From Candidatus Cloacimonadota bacterium (GTDB lineage: Bacteria > Cloacimonadota > Cloacimonadia > Cloacimonadales > JAJBBL01): DNA of 20,241 nucleotides. The stretch is from positions 1-20,241 of the forward strand of contig JAJBBL010000012.1 of assembly GCA_020532365.1 (NCBI GenBank). Direction: 5' to 3'. Positions within the stretch are counted from its first letter, which is position 1. Each line of letters begins with the position of its first letter. Shown piece by piece: positions 7,588-16,287 of the stretch. Below the pieces are notes generated by a model. That model ran no database searches. It was not told the DNA's origin and saw only the letters and a list, made by a program, of their open reading frames with translations. The position numbers and the translations under genes are program-made.

Positions 7588-7848
7588 ATGTTCAGATTAG
7601 CAGATGAGCACTTGCAAGTTGCAATTGAGATAATTGAGCGAAACCGACATAAGAAGAGATGTAATAATTGTTATGACCGTGGCTATATCGGATACACCTT
7701 AGAAAACCAGGTGATCCCGTGTCACAAATGTGTTAACGAAGAAGAAGCTATGCAAGAGTGGAAAGAGTACGTCGCAACCGTGCCTGAGCTCAAAGAATAC
7801 TATAGCGATATGTTTGAAGAAGAAGAAAAGGCTGATGAAAACAGCTAA
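7588..7848 (+). CDS. small two-CxxC (zinc-ribbon-like) protein of unknown function
   Basis: The 86-residue acidic protein has an N-terminal helix, then paired CxxC motifs: C25-N-N-C28 followed by YDRGYIG, and C45-H-K-C48, 16 residues apart. These are likely to bind one zinc ion. The CNNC-YDRGYIG arrangement resembles half of a DnaJ-type cysteine-rich repeat. The C-terminal half (about 50-86) is helical and ends in a run of glutamates. AGAGGAAA (7576-7583) is a good ribosome binding site for ATG 7588, and a near-consensus promoter lies just upstream. It is first in a unit with ileS, 39 bases ahead of that gene. I do not know the family. A role linked to tRNA charging, folding or transcription is only a guess from position and zinc motif. 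Confidence 0.8.
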   Translation: MFRLADEHLQVAIEIIERNRHKKRCNNCYDRGYIGYTLENQVIPCHKCVNEEEAMQEWKEYVATVPELKEYYSDMFEEEEKADENS

Positions 7849-7887
7849 GATAAAGATTCTGATTTAATTTCAATAGGAGAAGTTTTA

Positions 7888-10800
7888 ATGTACAAACCTA
7901 TAGACCTGAAAGAGAACAATTTTGAGTTCGAAAAGAAGATTAGAGAGTATTGGGAACAGAATAAAATAGCCTTAGAAAGTATGAACCCGACAGATGATAG
8001 ACCTAAGTTTATCTTCTTCGAGGGACCACCTACCGCTAACGGCAAACCGGGCATACACCACGTTTTAGCCAGAACTATTAAAGATACCGTTTGTCGTTAC
8101 AAAACGATGAAAGGGTTCGAAGTTAAGCGTAAAGCGGGATGGGATACACACGGTCTCCCAGTTGAGATCGAAGTTGAGAAAAAGTTAGGGTTAAAGGATA
8201 AGACTGAAGTCGAAAATTACGGTGTCGAAAAGTTTTGCACAAGGTGTCGCGAATCGGTCTTTAGCTATGAAAAAGAATGGCGTGAGATGACCGCTATGAT
8301 GGGGTATTGGATCGACCTTGATAACCCATATATCACCCTTGAAAACAATTATATTGAGTCCGTATGGTGGATCTTAGACCAGTTTTGGAAAAAGGGCGTT
8401 ATCTATCAAGGGCACCGCATCGCACCTTACTGTCCAAGCTGCGAAACTCCGCTTTCCAGCCACGAAGTAGCCCTTGGCTATAAAGATGTGGAAGACCCCT
8501 CTGTCTTCGTTAAGTTTAAAGCGGCAGATGAGGATAATACCTATTACTTGGCGTGGACAACTACCCCCTGGACACTTATCTCCAACGTCGCACTTGTCGT
8601 ACATCCTGACGAAGTATACGTAAAAATTAGACATAACGATGAATACCTGTATCTTGGCAAGGAGCGACTCTCCATCATCGAAGGTGACTATGAAATTTTG
8701 GAAGAGCTTAAAGGGGAAGAGTTGGCCTATCGTGAGTACGAGCAGCTTTTCACCTTTATTCAGCCTGAAGAAAAGGCGTTTTTCGTCGCAACGGCAACTT
8801 ACGTTACCACCGACGACGGTACCGGTATCGTACACACCGCCCCTGCATTTGGTCAAGAGGACTATAATACAGGCCAAAGATACGGATTGCCAGTCATCCA
8901 GCCGGTTGACGAACAAGGGAAGTTTACCGAGGAGATTACCGACTGGGCAGGGCTATTTGTCAAAGATGCAGACAGAGGAATCATTCGAAATCTTAATGAA
9001 CGTGGACTCCTCTACAAGCGGATGCAAATTATGCACAGCTATCCGTTCTGCTGGCGTTGCGACTCCCCCCTCATCTATTTCGCCCGTTCATCCTGGTATG
9101 TCAGGACAAGTGAGTTTAAAGACTTGATGCTCGAGGAGAACCGTAAAATCAACTGGTATCCTCCATTTGTAGGCGAAAAAAGATTTGGTGAATGGCTCGA
9201 AAACAACGTTGACTGGGCTATAAGCCGTGACCGCTTTTGGGGTACTCCACTTAACATCTGGGTCTGCGATGACTGTGGACATAAAGAGTCAATCGGTTCA
9301 GTAAAAGAGCTGGTGGAGAAGGGCAAAATGAACGATGGGCAAGCGGTACCTGAGGGTATTGAATTGCACCGTCCTTACATCGACTACGTTGAGTTAGAGT
9401 GTCCGAAATGTAAGGCTAAGATGACCCGTACACCGGAGGTGTTAGACTGCTGGTTTGACAGTGGTGCAATGCCTTTTGCTCAATGGCACTATCCATTTGA
9501 AAACGAGGAGCGTTTTGACACAGAACTTTTCCCAGCTGACTTTATTAGTGAAGGTATCGATCAGACACGTGGTTGGTTCTACACACTTCTTGCGATTTCG
9601 GTAATTTTAAGGGGAGAGACGCCTTACAAAAACGTGCTTGTAAACGATATGGTACTCGATAAAAAAGGTCAAAAAATGAGTAAGAGTCGTGGCAACTCTG
9701 TTGACCCAGTAGAGCTTATGCACGAATACGGTGCTGATGCTATCCGCTGGTATTTATTGGCGGTAAGTCCACCTTGGGTGCCCACTAAGTTTGACCCTAA
9801 GGGGGTACAAGAGGTCGTCAGCAAGCTAATTGGAACCGTGAAAAACGTCTATTCCTTTTACGCCACTTATGCAAATATCGACGGTTTTAAGACAAGTGAG
9901 ACTGAGGTCAACCCGGCCGACTTCACCGTGGAGCTCGATAGATGGATTGTCTCTCGCTTACACTCATTGGTAACCGATATTAACTATTATAACGAGCGCT
10001 ACGAGCTTACCCGCTCCGTGAGAATGATCCAAGACTTCATTTTAGATGAAGTGAGTAATTGGTATGTGCGTCGTGCCAGAAGACGTTATTGGGAGATGAG
10101 TCTGACCAAGGATAAAGAGGATGCTTATAAAACACTATTCTACATCCTCGTCAATATCTGCAAGATTATCGCCCCGTTCACACCTTACTTGGCTGAAGAG
10201 ATATATCGTAATCTCACAGGGGGCAAGAGCGTGCATTTAACTGAATATCCGAGAGCAAATCCGGACTATATCGACAAAAACTTAGAAGAAGAGATGGGTG
10301 TAGTCATAGACTTAGTATCGCTCGGCAGAACTGCCCGTAACACTTGCCAGATTAAGGTGCGACAAACATTACAGGCGATTTACGTTCCCGAAAAATATAA
10401 AGAGACCGTACTCAAAATGGAAGGGCTGATTAAAGAGGAGATCAACATTAAAGAGATTAGCTTTATCCAGAGCAGAGACCGATTAGTCCAGTATAAAATC
10501 AAGCCGAACTTCAAAACGATGGGACCGAAATATGGAAAGCATATGAAACAGATCTCGGCCAGATTAGAAGAGAGCGATGCTAACGCTTTAGTCGATCATC
10601 TTCAGAGTGGCGAAGCGTATTACCTTGATATTGAAGGGAATACGATAACCATCACAGAAGAAGATGTACTGGTAACTTTTGATAGCAAAGAGGGGTTTGT
10701 TTTCGAGACTATGAAAGATAAATACGTAGCGCTCGACATCAATCTCACACCTGAGCTCATCCAAGAAGGGTACGCACGTGAGATTGTAAACAAAGTTCAG

Positions 10801-11025
10801 TTTACCCGTAAAGAGCTTGATTTCGACATTATGGATAATATTGAGATAAAGTATTATAGTGATGACGAATTGGCTGAAGTGTTCGACAGCTTTGCTGAAT
10901 ACATAAAAAATGAGACCTTAGCCCTGAACATCGTCCGCCTAAGCGAACAGGAAGAAGGGGTTAAACTCATAGACATTAATGATAAAGAGGCACAGCTCGT
11001 TATCGTTCGACTTAAAACAGAGTAA
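7888..11025 (+). CDS. ileS: isoleucyl-tRNA synthetase
   Basis: This class I synthetase charges tRNA-Ile and edits mischarged valine. The length of 1045 residues fits the longer, type-2 (eukaryote-like) IleRS. Visible parts: FEGPPTANGKPGIHH with the HIGH-box equivalent reading GIHH at 55-58; GWDTHGLPVE after it; the CP1 editing signature WTTTPWT at 223-229; CxxC pairs at C182/C185, C388/C391, C460/C463 and C505/C508 (the last two likely forming one zinc ribbon); FISEGIDQTRGWFYTLL; and the catalytic KMSKS at 596-600. A helical anticodon-binding domain follows (about 680-880). The HIGH-box variant and surrounding motif match Bacteroidota-type enzymes. Type-2 enzymes are generally little affected by mupirocin (family knowledge). 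AGGAG (7875-7879) lies 8 nt before ATG 7888. The stop codon abuts the aroA start. Confidence 0.97.
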   Translation: MYKPIDLKENNFEFEKKIREYWEQNKIALESMNPTDDRPKFIFFEGPPTANGKPGIHHVLARTIKDTVCRYKTMKGFEVKRKAGWDTHGLPVEIEVEKKLGLKDKTEVENYGVEKFCTRCRESVFSYEKEWREMTAMMGYWIDLDNPYITLENNYIESVWWILDQFWKKGVIYQGHRIAPYCPSCETPLSSHEVALGYKDVEDPSVFVKFKAADEDNTYYLAWTTTPWTLISNVALVVHPDEVYVKIRHNDEYLYLGKERLSIIEGDYEILEELKGEELAYREYEQLFTFIQPEEKAFFVATATYVTTDDGTGIVHTAPAFGQEDYNTGQRYGLPVIQPVDEQGKFTEEITDWAGLFVKDADRGIIRNLNERGLLYKRMQIMHSYPFCWRCDSPLIYFARSSWYVRTSEFKDLMLEENRKINWYPPFVGEKRFGEWLENNVDWAISRDRFWGTPLNIWVCDDCGHKESIGSVKELVEKGKMNDGQAVPEGIELHRPYIDYVELECPKCKAKMTRTPEVLDCWFDSGAMPFAQWHYPFENEERFDTELFPADFISEGIDQTRGWFYTLLAISVILRGETPYKNVLVNDMVLDKKGQKMSKSRGNSVDPVELMHEYGADAIRWYLLAVSPPWVPTKFDPKGVQEVVSKLIGTVKNVYSFYATYANIDGFKTSETEVNPADFTVELDRWIVSRLHSLVTDINYYNERYELTRSVRMIQDFILDEVSNWYVRRARRRYWEMSLTKDKEDAYKTLFYILVNICKIIAPFTPYLAEEIYRNLTGGKSVHLTEYPRANPDYIDKNLEEEMGVVIDLVSLGRTARNTCQIKVRQTLQAIYVPEKYKETVLKMEGLIKEEINIKEISFIQSRDRLVQYKIKPNFKTMGPKYGKHMKQISARLEESDANALVDHLQSGEAYYLDIEGNTITITEEDVLVTFDSKEGFVFETMKDKYVALDINLTPELIQEGYAREIVNKVQFTRKELDFDIMDNIEIKYYSDDELAEVFDSFAEYIKNETLALNIVRLSEQEEGVKLIDINDKEAQLVIVRLKTE

Positions 11026-12300
11026 ATGAAATATAGATTTGAAGGGCAGGGGGTCGTCTCCCTGCCCGGTTCTAAATCTTTTGCTATCCGTTCGTTAATA
11101 ATCTCATCCTTTCTAAATCAGCCGCTACTCCTTAAAAACTTTCCCAAATGTAACGACACTCTGACCTTAATTTCTGCACTCAAAGCGTTAGGTTTTTTAT
11201 TTAGCTTCCCAAAAGATTCGGAGCTATTAGTCACTCCACCACATACAATTAACCTCTCTCCCAAGATTGAGATAGTTGACTCTGCAGCAGCTCTTAGGTT
11301 TCTTTTATTCCGCCTCTCCGGTATCAAAGAGATGCAGGCTGAAATATCTTTGAGTCCACAACTTAAGAAACGTCCAATTGAACCTTTGTTTGACATTATT
11401 CGCTCCTTAGGGGGGATTATCGAATGGAGTGGTGAAACTATAATCGTAAAGGGTACCACACCACTAACCTTAACCGCTAAAACTAAAAGCTTATTAACCC
11501 AATATCAACAGATCAGCAGCCAATTTCTTAGCGGCTTGCTACTCTCTTCCCCTCTTTTACAAAATGATGAGCTTAGCCTAACTATACCCCCATCACAGGT
11601 CTCTTTACCCTACTTAGATATTAGCCTGGCAATTATGAGAGATTTCGGACTGCTCTACAAACGAGAAGGGGATACCCTAACTTTGGATAAAAACGTTCGT
11701 GTTTATAAGAGCCCCAAGGTGTACACCATAGAGCCTGACTACTCCTCTGCTTGCTATTTCTGGGCTTTAGGGGCGTTGAGTGCGAATTATGTCGGGGTTG
11801 AAGTGAATAAATATTGCTCGGTGCAGGGCGATTTTCAGTTTCTGTCTATTTTAGAAGAGATGGGCGCTGAGGTAGAGTATGCAGACGGGTTTATAAGCGT
11901 CAAAAGCGGCGAACTGAAGGGGATAAAGCGCTCTATGTCTGATATGCCTGATCAAGTCCCTACGTTAGCTGTATTGGCTCTTTTTGCCGAATCGACTACT
12001 CAGCTATATAACATAGATTTTTTAAGATTTAAAGAAAGCGATCGAATTGACTCCATAATAAAAGGGCTGAGCAAGCTCAGCCCTAAATCAAATTACTCTA
12101 AAGGTGTGTTAACTATTTATCCACTGGAAAAAAGACCGTCGAAGACTACCCTCAACTGCTACCAAGATCATAGGCTCGTAATGGCCTTTTCGATCCTTTC
12201 TTCTATTTTCCCAGAAGTGCGAATTGACGACTCATCTGCAGTCGCGAAGTCTTTTCCTAACTTCTTTTTAGAGCTTAGCAAACTCACCCTCTTATCTTAG
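11026..12300 (+). CDS. aroA: 3-phosphoshikimate 1-carboxyvinyltransferase (EPSP synthase)
   Basis: AroA condenses shikimate-3-phosphate with phosphoenolpyruvate, the sixth step of the shikimate pathway to chorismate. The 424-residue product has normal length and these motifs: PGSKSFAIR at the N-terminus; RPIEPLFDIIRSLGG; QQISSQFLSGLL; DMPDQVP (D309 as catalytic aspartate); FKESDRI (E337, R340); DHRLVMAFS; and AKSFPNFF near the end. The loop that in E. coli reads AGTAMRP is SAAALRF here (86-92), so the glycine at the G96 position is alanine and the following threonine is also alanine. ATG 11026 directly follows the ileS TAA with no separate ribosome binding site, so translation is probably coupled. 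Its last 9 bases overlap the end of the convergent - strand gene, and residues 346-353 are encoded within a perfect hairpin. Confidence 0.95.
   Translation: MKYRFEGQGVVSLPGSKSFAIRSLIISSFLNQPLLLKNFPKCNDTLTLISALKALGFLFSFPKDSELLVTPPHTINLSPKIEIVDSAAALRFLLFRLSGIKEMQAEISLSPQLKKRPIEPLFDIIRSLGGIIEWSGETIIVKGTTPLTLTAKTKSLLTQYQQISSQFLSGLLLSSPLLQNDELSLTIPPSQVSLPYLDISLAIMRDFGLLYKREGDTLTLDKNVRVYKSPKVYTIEPDYSSACYFWALGALSANYVGVEVNKYCSVQGDFQFLSILEEMGAEVEYADGFISVKSGELKGIKRSMSDMPDQVPTLAVLALFAESTTQLYNIDFLRFKESDRIDSIIKGLSKLSPKSNYSKGVLTIYPLEKRPSKTTLNCYQDHRLVMAFSILSSIFPEVRIDDSSAVAKSFPNFFLELSKLTLLS
12055..12084 (-). terminator. intrinsic terminator for the - strand gene, inside aroA
   Basis: Read on the - strand, AGGGCTGAGC (12084-12075), a TT loop and GCTCAGCCCT (12072-12063) form a perfect 10-bp GC-rich stem, followed by TTTATTAT. 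It lies 207 bases past the stop of the 16242-12292 gene, entirely within aroA coding sequence. On the + strand the hairpin is followed by AAATCAAATT, so it should act only against - strand transcription. Confidence 0.7.
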
Positions 12301-15300
12301 AAGAATCATCTTCTTTATCTGGCGATACCCATCGTCAGTAGTTAATCGGTAAAAGTAGACTCCAGAAGTAGCGTTCTTATTCGAGCCTTCGGCTCTACCG
12401 TCCCAGTTTATTTGGTATTTACCCTTATTCAGATCTTTATCGAGGAGTGTCGCCACTCTCTGTCCTTTGATATTAAACACATCTATACGAGTTTTAGTCG
12501 GCTTACCGATGGTGAATGGGATTACCGTGCCGATATTACGGCTGACTCCGCTCTGCGTGTAGAATGGATTCGGAAAGTTACCTTTTAGCTCTGTGACTAA
12601 TGGTAGCTCCTCTTCGACGCTGGCCACAGATTTATTGGTAATGACTATGGAACCTTTCATCTTTGCTGCTGAAGGTGTATACTCAAACTCCTCTTCTTCG
12701 GACAAAACTACGTGTAGCTCGTCAGTTATTAAAACTACTTTATAGTTTTCAGGCAAGTTAGAGCCTTTAATGCTGAAGTAAAGAGGGGCGTCACCGAGAT
12801 AGTGCTCACTAACAAATGGGTATGTAATGTCGGTCTCTCCATTTTCTGCGAGTGTATCCTTTTTCAGTTTCCTGTGCAGTTTCAAGTTTTCCCTTTCACC
12901 CTCTATGTATAATTCAAAGAGGGTAAGCGGCCTTGCAGGTGGTTTTAATAGGTCGTACTGGTAGTTATAAGTATCATCCCCAGCCTCTACGCTTCCTAAA
13001 ACAATTTCATCTTTCAGAATTCCGTCATCCCGCATAACGACACTAACCTTCCATTCAGACTCAATCTCTTCGGCCTCTTCGTTATCCGCAAAGGGGTCTA
13101 TTATTATGGAAAGATCGCTTTGATTAGCGTATATCCAAAACGCTTCACAAGCTTCGACTGTTTCTATTATCTGTAGTTGATTATTCTTTATTCCAAAGAT
13201 ACCTCTACCTATTAGGTTCGATTCAACTGCATCTTTATAAGACCGGGTATCTCTTCCGTAAGAGGCAAAGGATAAGTCTTTTACATTGAGAGGAATGGCA
13301 TATGGATTACCTATAAGGTTCCACCCCTCCGATAGATTCAGAGTTAGGTAATCATCATATTCCATAAACGGATCTTCCAGCGTAACCTTAAACTCTCTCG
13401 ACATATACACCAAATATCCCTCTTCACACAAGAACTCATTTACTTCGGTGTAGTCTCCATCTTTATAGCTGAACAAACTTGCATATACGCCGAAATACTT
13501 TCTAATTTTAGCGTGATCCCAAGCTTCCGGATTAAACGGATTTGCCTTAAGATGCCAGCCTACCTCATTATCGAGTGTGATTTTGTAGGGAGCTATACCG
13601 ATATGGTAATCTGAATATGATTCTATCACTTCATCTAATATCGTTTTAGCGTAGAGTAGGAATCGCCCTTTAATTATGTTTGAGCTATCGGGTATATACC
13701 AATCAAAAGTACCCGATTCCGGATCAAGATCGCTACCTAAAGATATTCTGTTTTCACCGTCTGTAAAGTAGAGGTCTATGCTGGATAAGACTTTATCAAC
13801 TCCATCCATATTCCATTCAACGGTGCAAATATCGCGCCCTTTATAGAGTCTATCCTTGCCGTTAACAAACGAAACTTCTGGCTTCAGATTTCCCCAGAGT
13901 AGCCAATAGATCTTATTGTTAGTGGTCTGGATGTGTTTCACAGCATTTTGCTTAAGATCGACGATCTCCTCTGTATCGGGATCGTAAAGATGGAGATCCC
14001 CTTCAATATCTTCAGGGTCATCATCAAGATATAGTTCAAATATTTGATTAAAGGCGTTGGTCGATACTTGTACCGTCCATGCTTTAACCCCCTTATTGGG
14101 ATCAAACTGTGCTCTCACATCTCGTTGCAAGAAACGTTTGTTCCCCCAAGTAGGGTGTAGTGAACAAATACCGGGATTCTTATCGAAGTTTTTGATATAA
14201 TCAAAGCCCTCATCAAATAGGTCGGTAGCATCCACGTCAGTTCCAAAACCAAAGTAGTCTATCGGATTACCCGCTTCGTCTCTTATACCGACGTGAAAAG
14301 TACTCTCAAATGTAGCGGATAAAACCTGATCGTATTCAACCTCCCAGCCTAACATCTCTACGCCAGATATTTTGTATTTATATTGAACCCCCAACTCGAC
14401 GTTATAATCTTTGAAACGGTAGATCCAACTTGGACCTGGAACCCCTTTAAGCTCTGGATAGACTCCCCAGCCAGCTATAGTTGTGTACTCTTCAGAATCG
14501 CCTATCGCTCTTTTGACAATAAATCCATCTACATCATACTGTGCACCTGTTTTCCAATATAGCTCAATATAGTCATAATTCACTGCAATCGAAGCCTCAT
14601 CATAGGTCACTGGCTGGTGCCTAAAGAGCTGCAACTCTTTCGAATAGTTATTATGTTTATCTTTAGCTCTTAGTACGAAATATTGCTGTCGATACCTGGG
14701 AACCGGAACTTCTAACTCGGTACAATCCTGAAGTGCTAAGATCGGTTCGTTATTTCGAGAGTATTGAGGATTTTTTTCTAAATCAGGGGGGATAGTCCCA
14801 TAAAAAATCTCATAAGTATCAAAGTCATAATCATAGCTTCTATCCCATTTAAGCATTACAGCATGCTCTGTATCATACTCTATCCAAAAGTTTTGAGGAT
14901 CTGTAGGTGGTGTACCGTTGTCCAACTCTAAAGCTTCTGGGATTATTTTTGTCATAGCATCAATCCAAGGTGTATAGAAAGTAATCGCATTGCTATAGTA
15001 ATTTCCCGTATCCCAGCTATCGGTATCATCATCGTATCCGTAGAACCATTTGAAGTTACCTTCGGTCTGTTCGTATACTATTGGGAGCTCTCGAAGCTCG
15101 ATATGGAAAAAGGGGCTGAATACGTCATAGATGTTCCAGCCATTATTCGAATAATGCATCTGTTTATTTGCTATTGCACTTGCTAAGAAAACATCATTGT
15201 CAATTTCTAATAACTCATCCCCATATTTGTAGTAAGCGTTCCTATCCTTCCCTGCCAGGACTGAATAATAGTCTGTAACCAGTACTTCCTTATGACTACC

Positions 15301-16242
15301 AATCGTATTAGCCTCTAAGACAACGTAAGGGGTTTTATTGATCATATCGTTGAAGTTGCCGCTCATATCATGAGCAGGCAGCCCTGTATAGTAATCGTCT
15401 CCCCAACGATCCATAGCTGAGATATGGATAGATGTATTACCCGGATGAGTGTGGTCATAGCTATGAACCTGGATCGAAAGCTCTCTCCGTCCATACTTAG
15501 AGCGTATTTGATTGCAAGCCGCCTCATACACCGTATTGAAAGGATGATTTAGATTTCTTGAAGGATCGCTGAGCGACTTTCCGTTCTCATACTTTTCCTC
15601 TTCCTTCTCCTTTTTCCATATAAATTCACGTCCTACTGCGTTAAACATCAGGTAACGGGCATTCCATTCTTGGAAAGCGATGGTAGCAATTGGAATCGAA
15701 ATAAAGTCGTCTCCTGAGTGGGCTACATTGACGATTACCGGCATATCTGATAAGGGATCGACTATATACAATCCCCAGGCATAATCAAAACCACCTTTTT
15801 GATGCATTTCAGGATGGTCAGGGTAGCCGTTATCATCAAAATATATATCGTTTAACTTCTCTCTTAGTATGTAGTAAGTTCGGTCGGTATCAGTATCTTC
15901 GAACTCTACTATTTCGTAAGGGTATCCATGTTCAGCAATGGCAGATTCAGCGTTAGTAAAGTCGCCGTTAAGAAAATTGTGTACCACTATACTCCATTTT
16001 TGGAGCTCCCCTTCATCTGGTAGGATAAAATCGCCGAAGCCCCAGGTTTGCCTATTCCACGGCGCATAAATATTATAATCCTCAATCTGTATCCCTTCAG
16101 TGATATGGCTTACCCAGTTGTCGTACGCTGTATCCTCTGTCGAGCCGTAAACAAAATCACGCAAAGATGCTCTCTCATAGACGACCCCCGATAACGAACA
16201 CATCAACAGCATAAACATGCTAAATATCAGTACCTTTCTCAT
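12292..16242 (-). CDS. giant exported M14-like metallocarboxypeptidase-domain protein with sorting domain
   Basis: The 1316-residue protein begins with a signal peptide (about 1-19: basic MRK then a hydrophobic stretch). Residues about 35-430 carry, in order, H175-x-x-D178, DPSRN (226-230), VHSYD (H260) and HIELRE (E382). These match the zinc HxxE, the substrate-binding NRN, the zinc His of an HSY motif and the catalytic Glu of an ELR motif in M14 carboxypeptidases and related N-formylglutamate amidohydrolases. Two FN3-like domains follow (about 445-540, 545-645), then a beta domain with GTDVDATDLFDEGFD (666-680). Next come two GW-x-L-x-x-NP modules (895-946, 972-1038) and a FlgD-like/Por-type sorting domain (1220-1316: NFPNPF, VFNIKGQRV, SGVYFYRL, KKMILLR). 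I start at ATG 16242 because AGGAGGT lies 5 nt upstream; the frame opens 60 bases earlier without a ribosome binding site. Enzymatic activity is inferred; substrate is unknown. Confidence 0.85.
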   Translation of the reverse strand: MRKVLIFSMFMLLMCSLSGVVYERASLRDFVYGSTEDTAYDNWVSHITEGIQIEDYNIYAPWNRQTWGFGDFILPDEGELQKWSIVVHNFLNGDFTNAESAIAEHGYPYEIVEFEDTDTDRTYYILREKLNDIYFDDNGYPDHPEMHQKGGFDYAWGLYIVDPLSDMPVIVNVAHSGDDFISIPIATIAFQEWNARYLMFNAVGREFIWKKEKEEEKYENGKSLSDPSRNLNHPFNTVYEAACNQIRSKYGRRELSIQVHSYDHTHPGNTSIHISAMDRWGDDYYTGLPAHDMSGNFNDMINKTPYVVLEANTIGSHKEVLVTDYYSVLAGKDRNAYYKYGDELLEIDNDVFLASAIANKQMHYSNNGWNIYDVFSPFFHIELRELPIVYEQTEGNFKWFYGYDDDTDSWDTGNYYSNAITFYTPWIDAMTKIIPEALELDNGTPPTDPQNFWIEYDTEHAVMLKWDRSYDYDFDTYEIFYGTIPPDLEKNPQYSRNNEPILALQDCTELEVPVPRYRQQYFVLRAKDKHNNYSKELQLFRHQPVTYDEASIAVNYDYIELYWKTGAQYDVDGFIVKRAIGDSEEYTTIAGWGVYPELKGVPGPSWIYRFKDYNVELGVQYKYKISGVEMLGWEVEYDQVLSATFESTFHVGIRDEAGNPIDYFGFGTDVDATDLFDEGFDYIKNFDKNPGICSLHPTWGNKRFLQRDVRAQFDPNKGVKAWTVQVSTNAFNQIFELYLDDDPEDIEGDLHLYDPDTEEIVDLKQNAVKHIQTTNNKIYWLLWGNLKPEVSFVNGKDRLYKGRDICTVEWNMDGVDKVLSSIDLYFTDGENRISLGSDLDPESGTFDWYIPDSSNIIKGRFLLYAKTILDEVIESYSDYHIGIAPYKITLDNEVGWHLKANPFNPEAWDHAKIRKYFGVYASLFSYKDGDYTEVNEFLCEEGYLVYMSREFKVTLEDPFMEYDDYLTLNLSEGWNLIGNPYAIPLNVKDLSFASYGRDTRSYKDAVESNLIGRGIFGIKNNQLQIIETVEACEAFWIYANQSDLSIIIDPFADNEEAEEIESEWKVSVVMRDDGILKDEIVLGSVEAGDDTYNYQYDLLKPPARPLTLFELYIEGERENLKLHRKLKKDTLAENGETDITYPFVSEHYLGDAPLYFSIKGSNLPENYKVVLITDELHVVLSEEEEFEYTPSAAKMKGSIVITNKSVASVEEELPLVTELKGNFPNPFYTQSGVSRNIGTVIPFTIGKPTKTRIDVFNIKGQRVATLLDKDLNKGKYQINWDGRAEGSNKNATSGVYFYRLTTDDGYRQIKKMILLR
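12443..12489 (-). repeat. 47-bp identical block, copy 1 (sorting domain coding DNA)
   Basis: These 47 bases are identical to 16549-16595, including third codon positions. They encode the RIDVFNIKGQRVATLL core of the C-terminal sorting domain. The flanking sequence diverges at once on the aggagtgt side, and after one further stretch of partial similarity on the other. Confidence 0.9.
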
Positions 16243-16247
16243 TCCCC

Positions 16248-16254
16248 ACCTCCT
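16248..16254 (-). promoter_or_regulatory. ribosome binding site deciding the start of the 16242 gene
   Basis: On the - strand AGGAGGT lies 5 nt (GGGGA) before ATG 16242-16240. This perfect Shine-Dalgarno, placed right before a signal peptide, rules out the upstream in-frame ATG at 16302. Confidence 0.85.
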
Positions 16255-16287
16255 ATAATTAGAGTCAAAACATCGATTTCCATTACT

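Noticed and set aside
8374..8916. 180-codon open frame on the - strand opposite ileS
   Set aside because: It lies wholly within the certain ileS gene and its product shows no recognisable motif; a frame shadow.
8639..9127. 162-codon open frame on the + strand within ileS
   Set aside because: Out-of-frame shadow of ileS with Ser/Pro-rich, low-complexity content.
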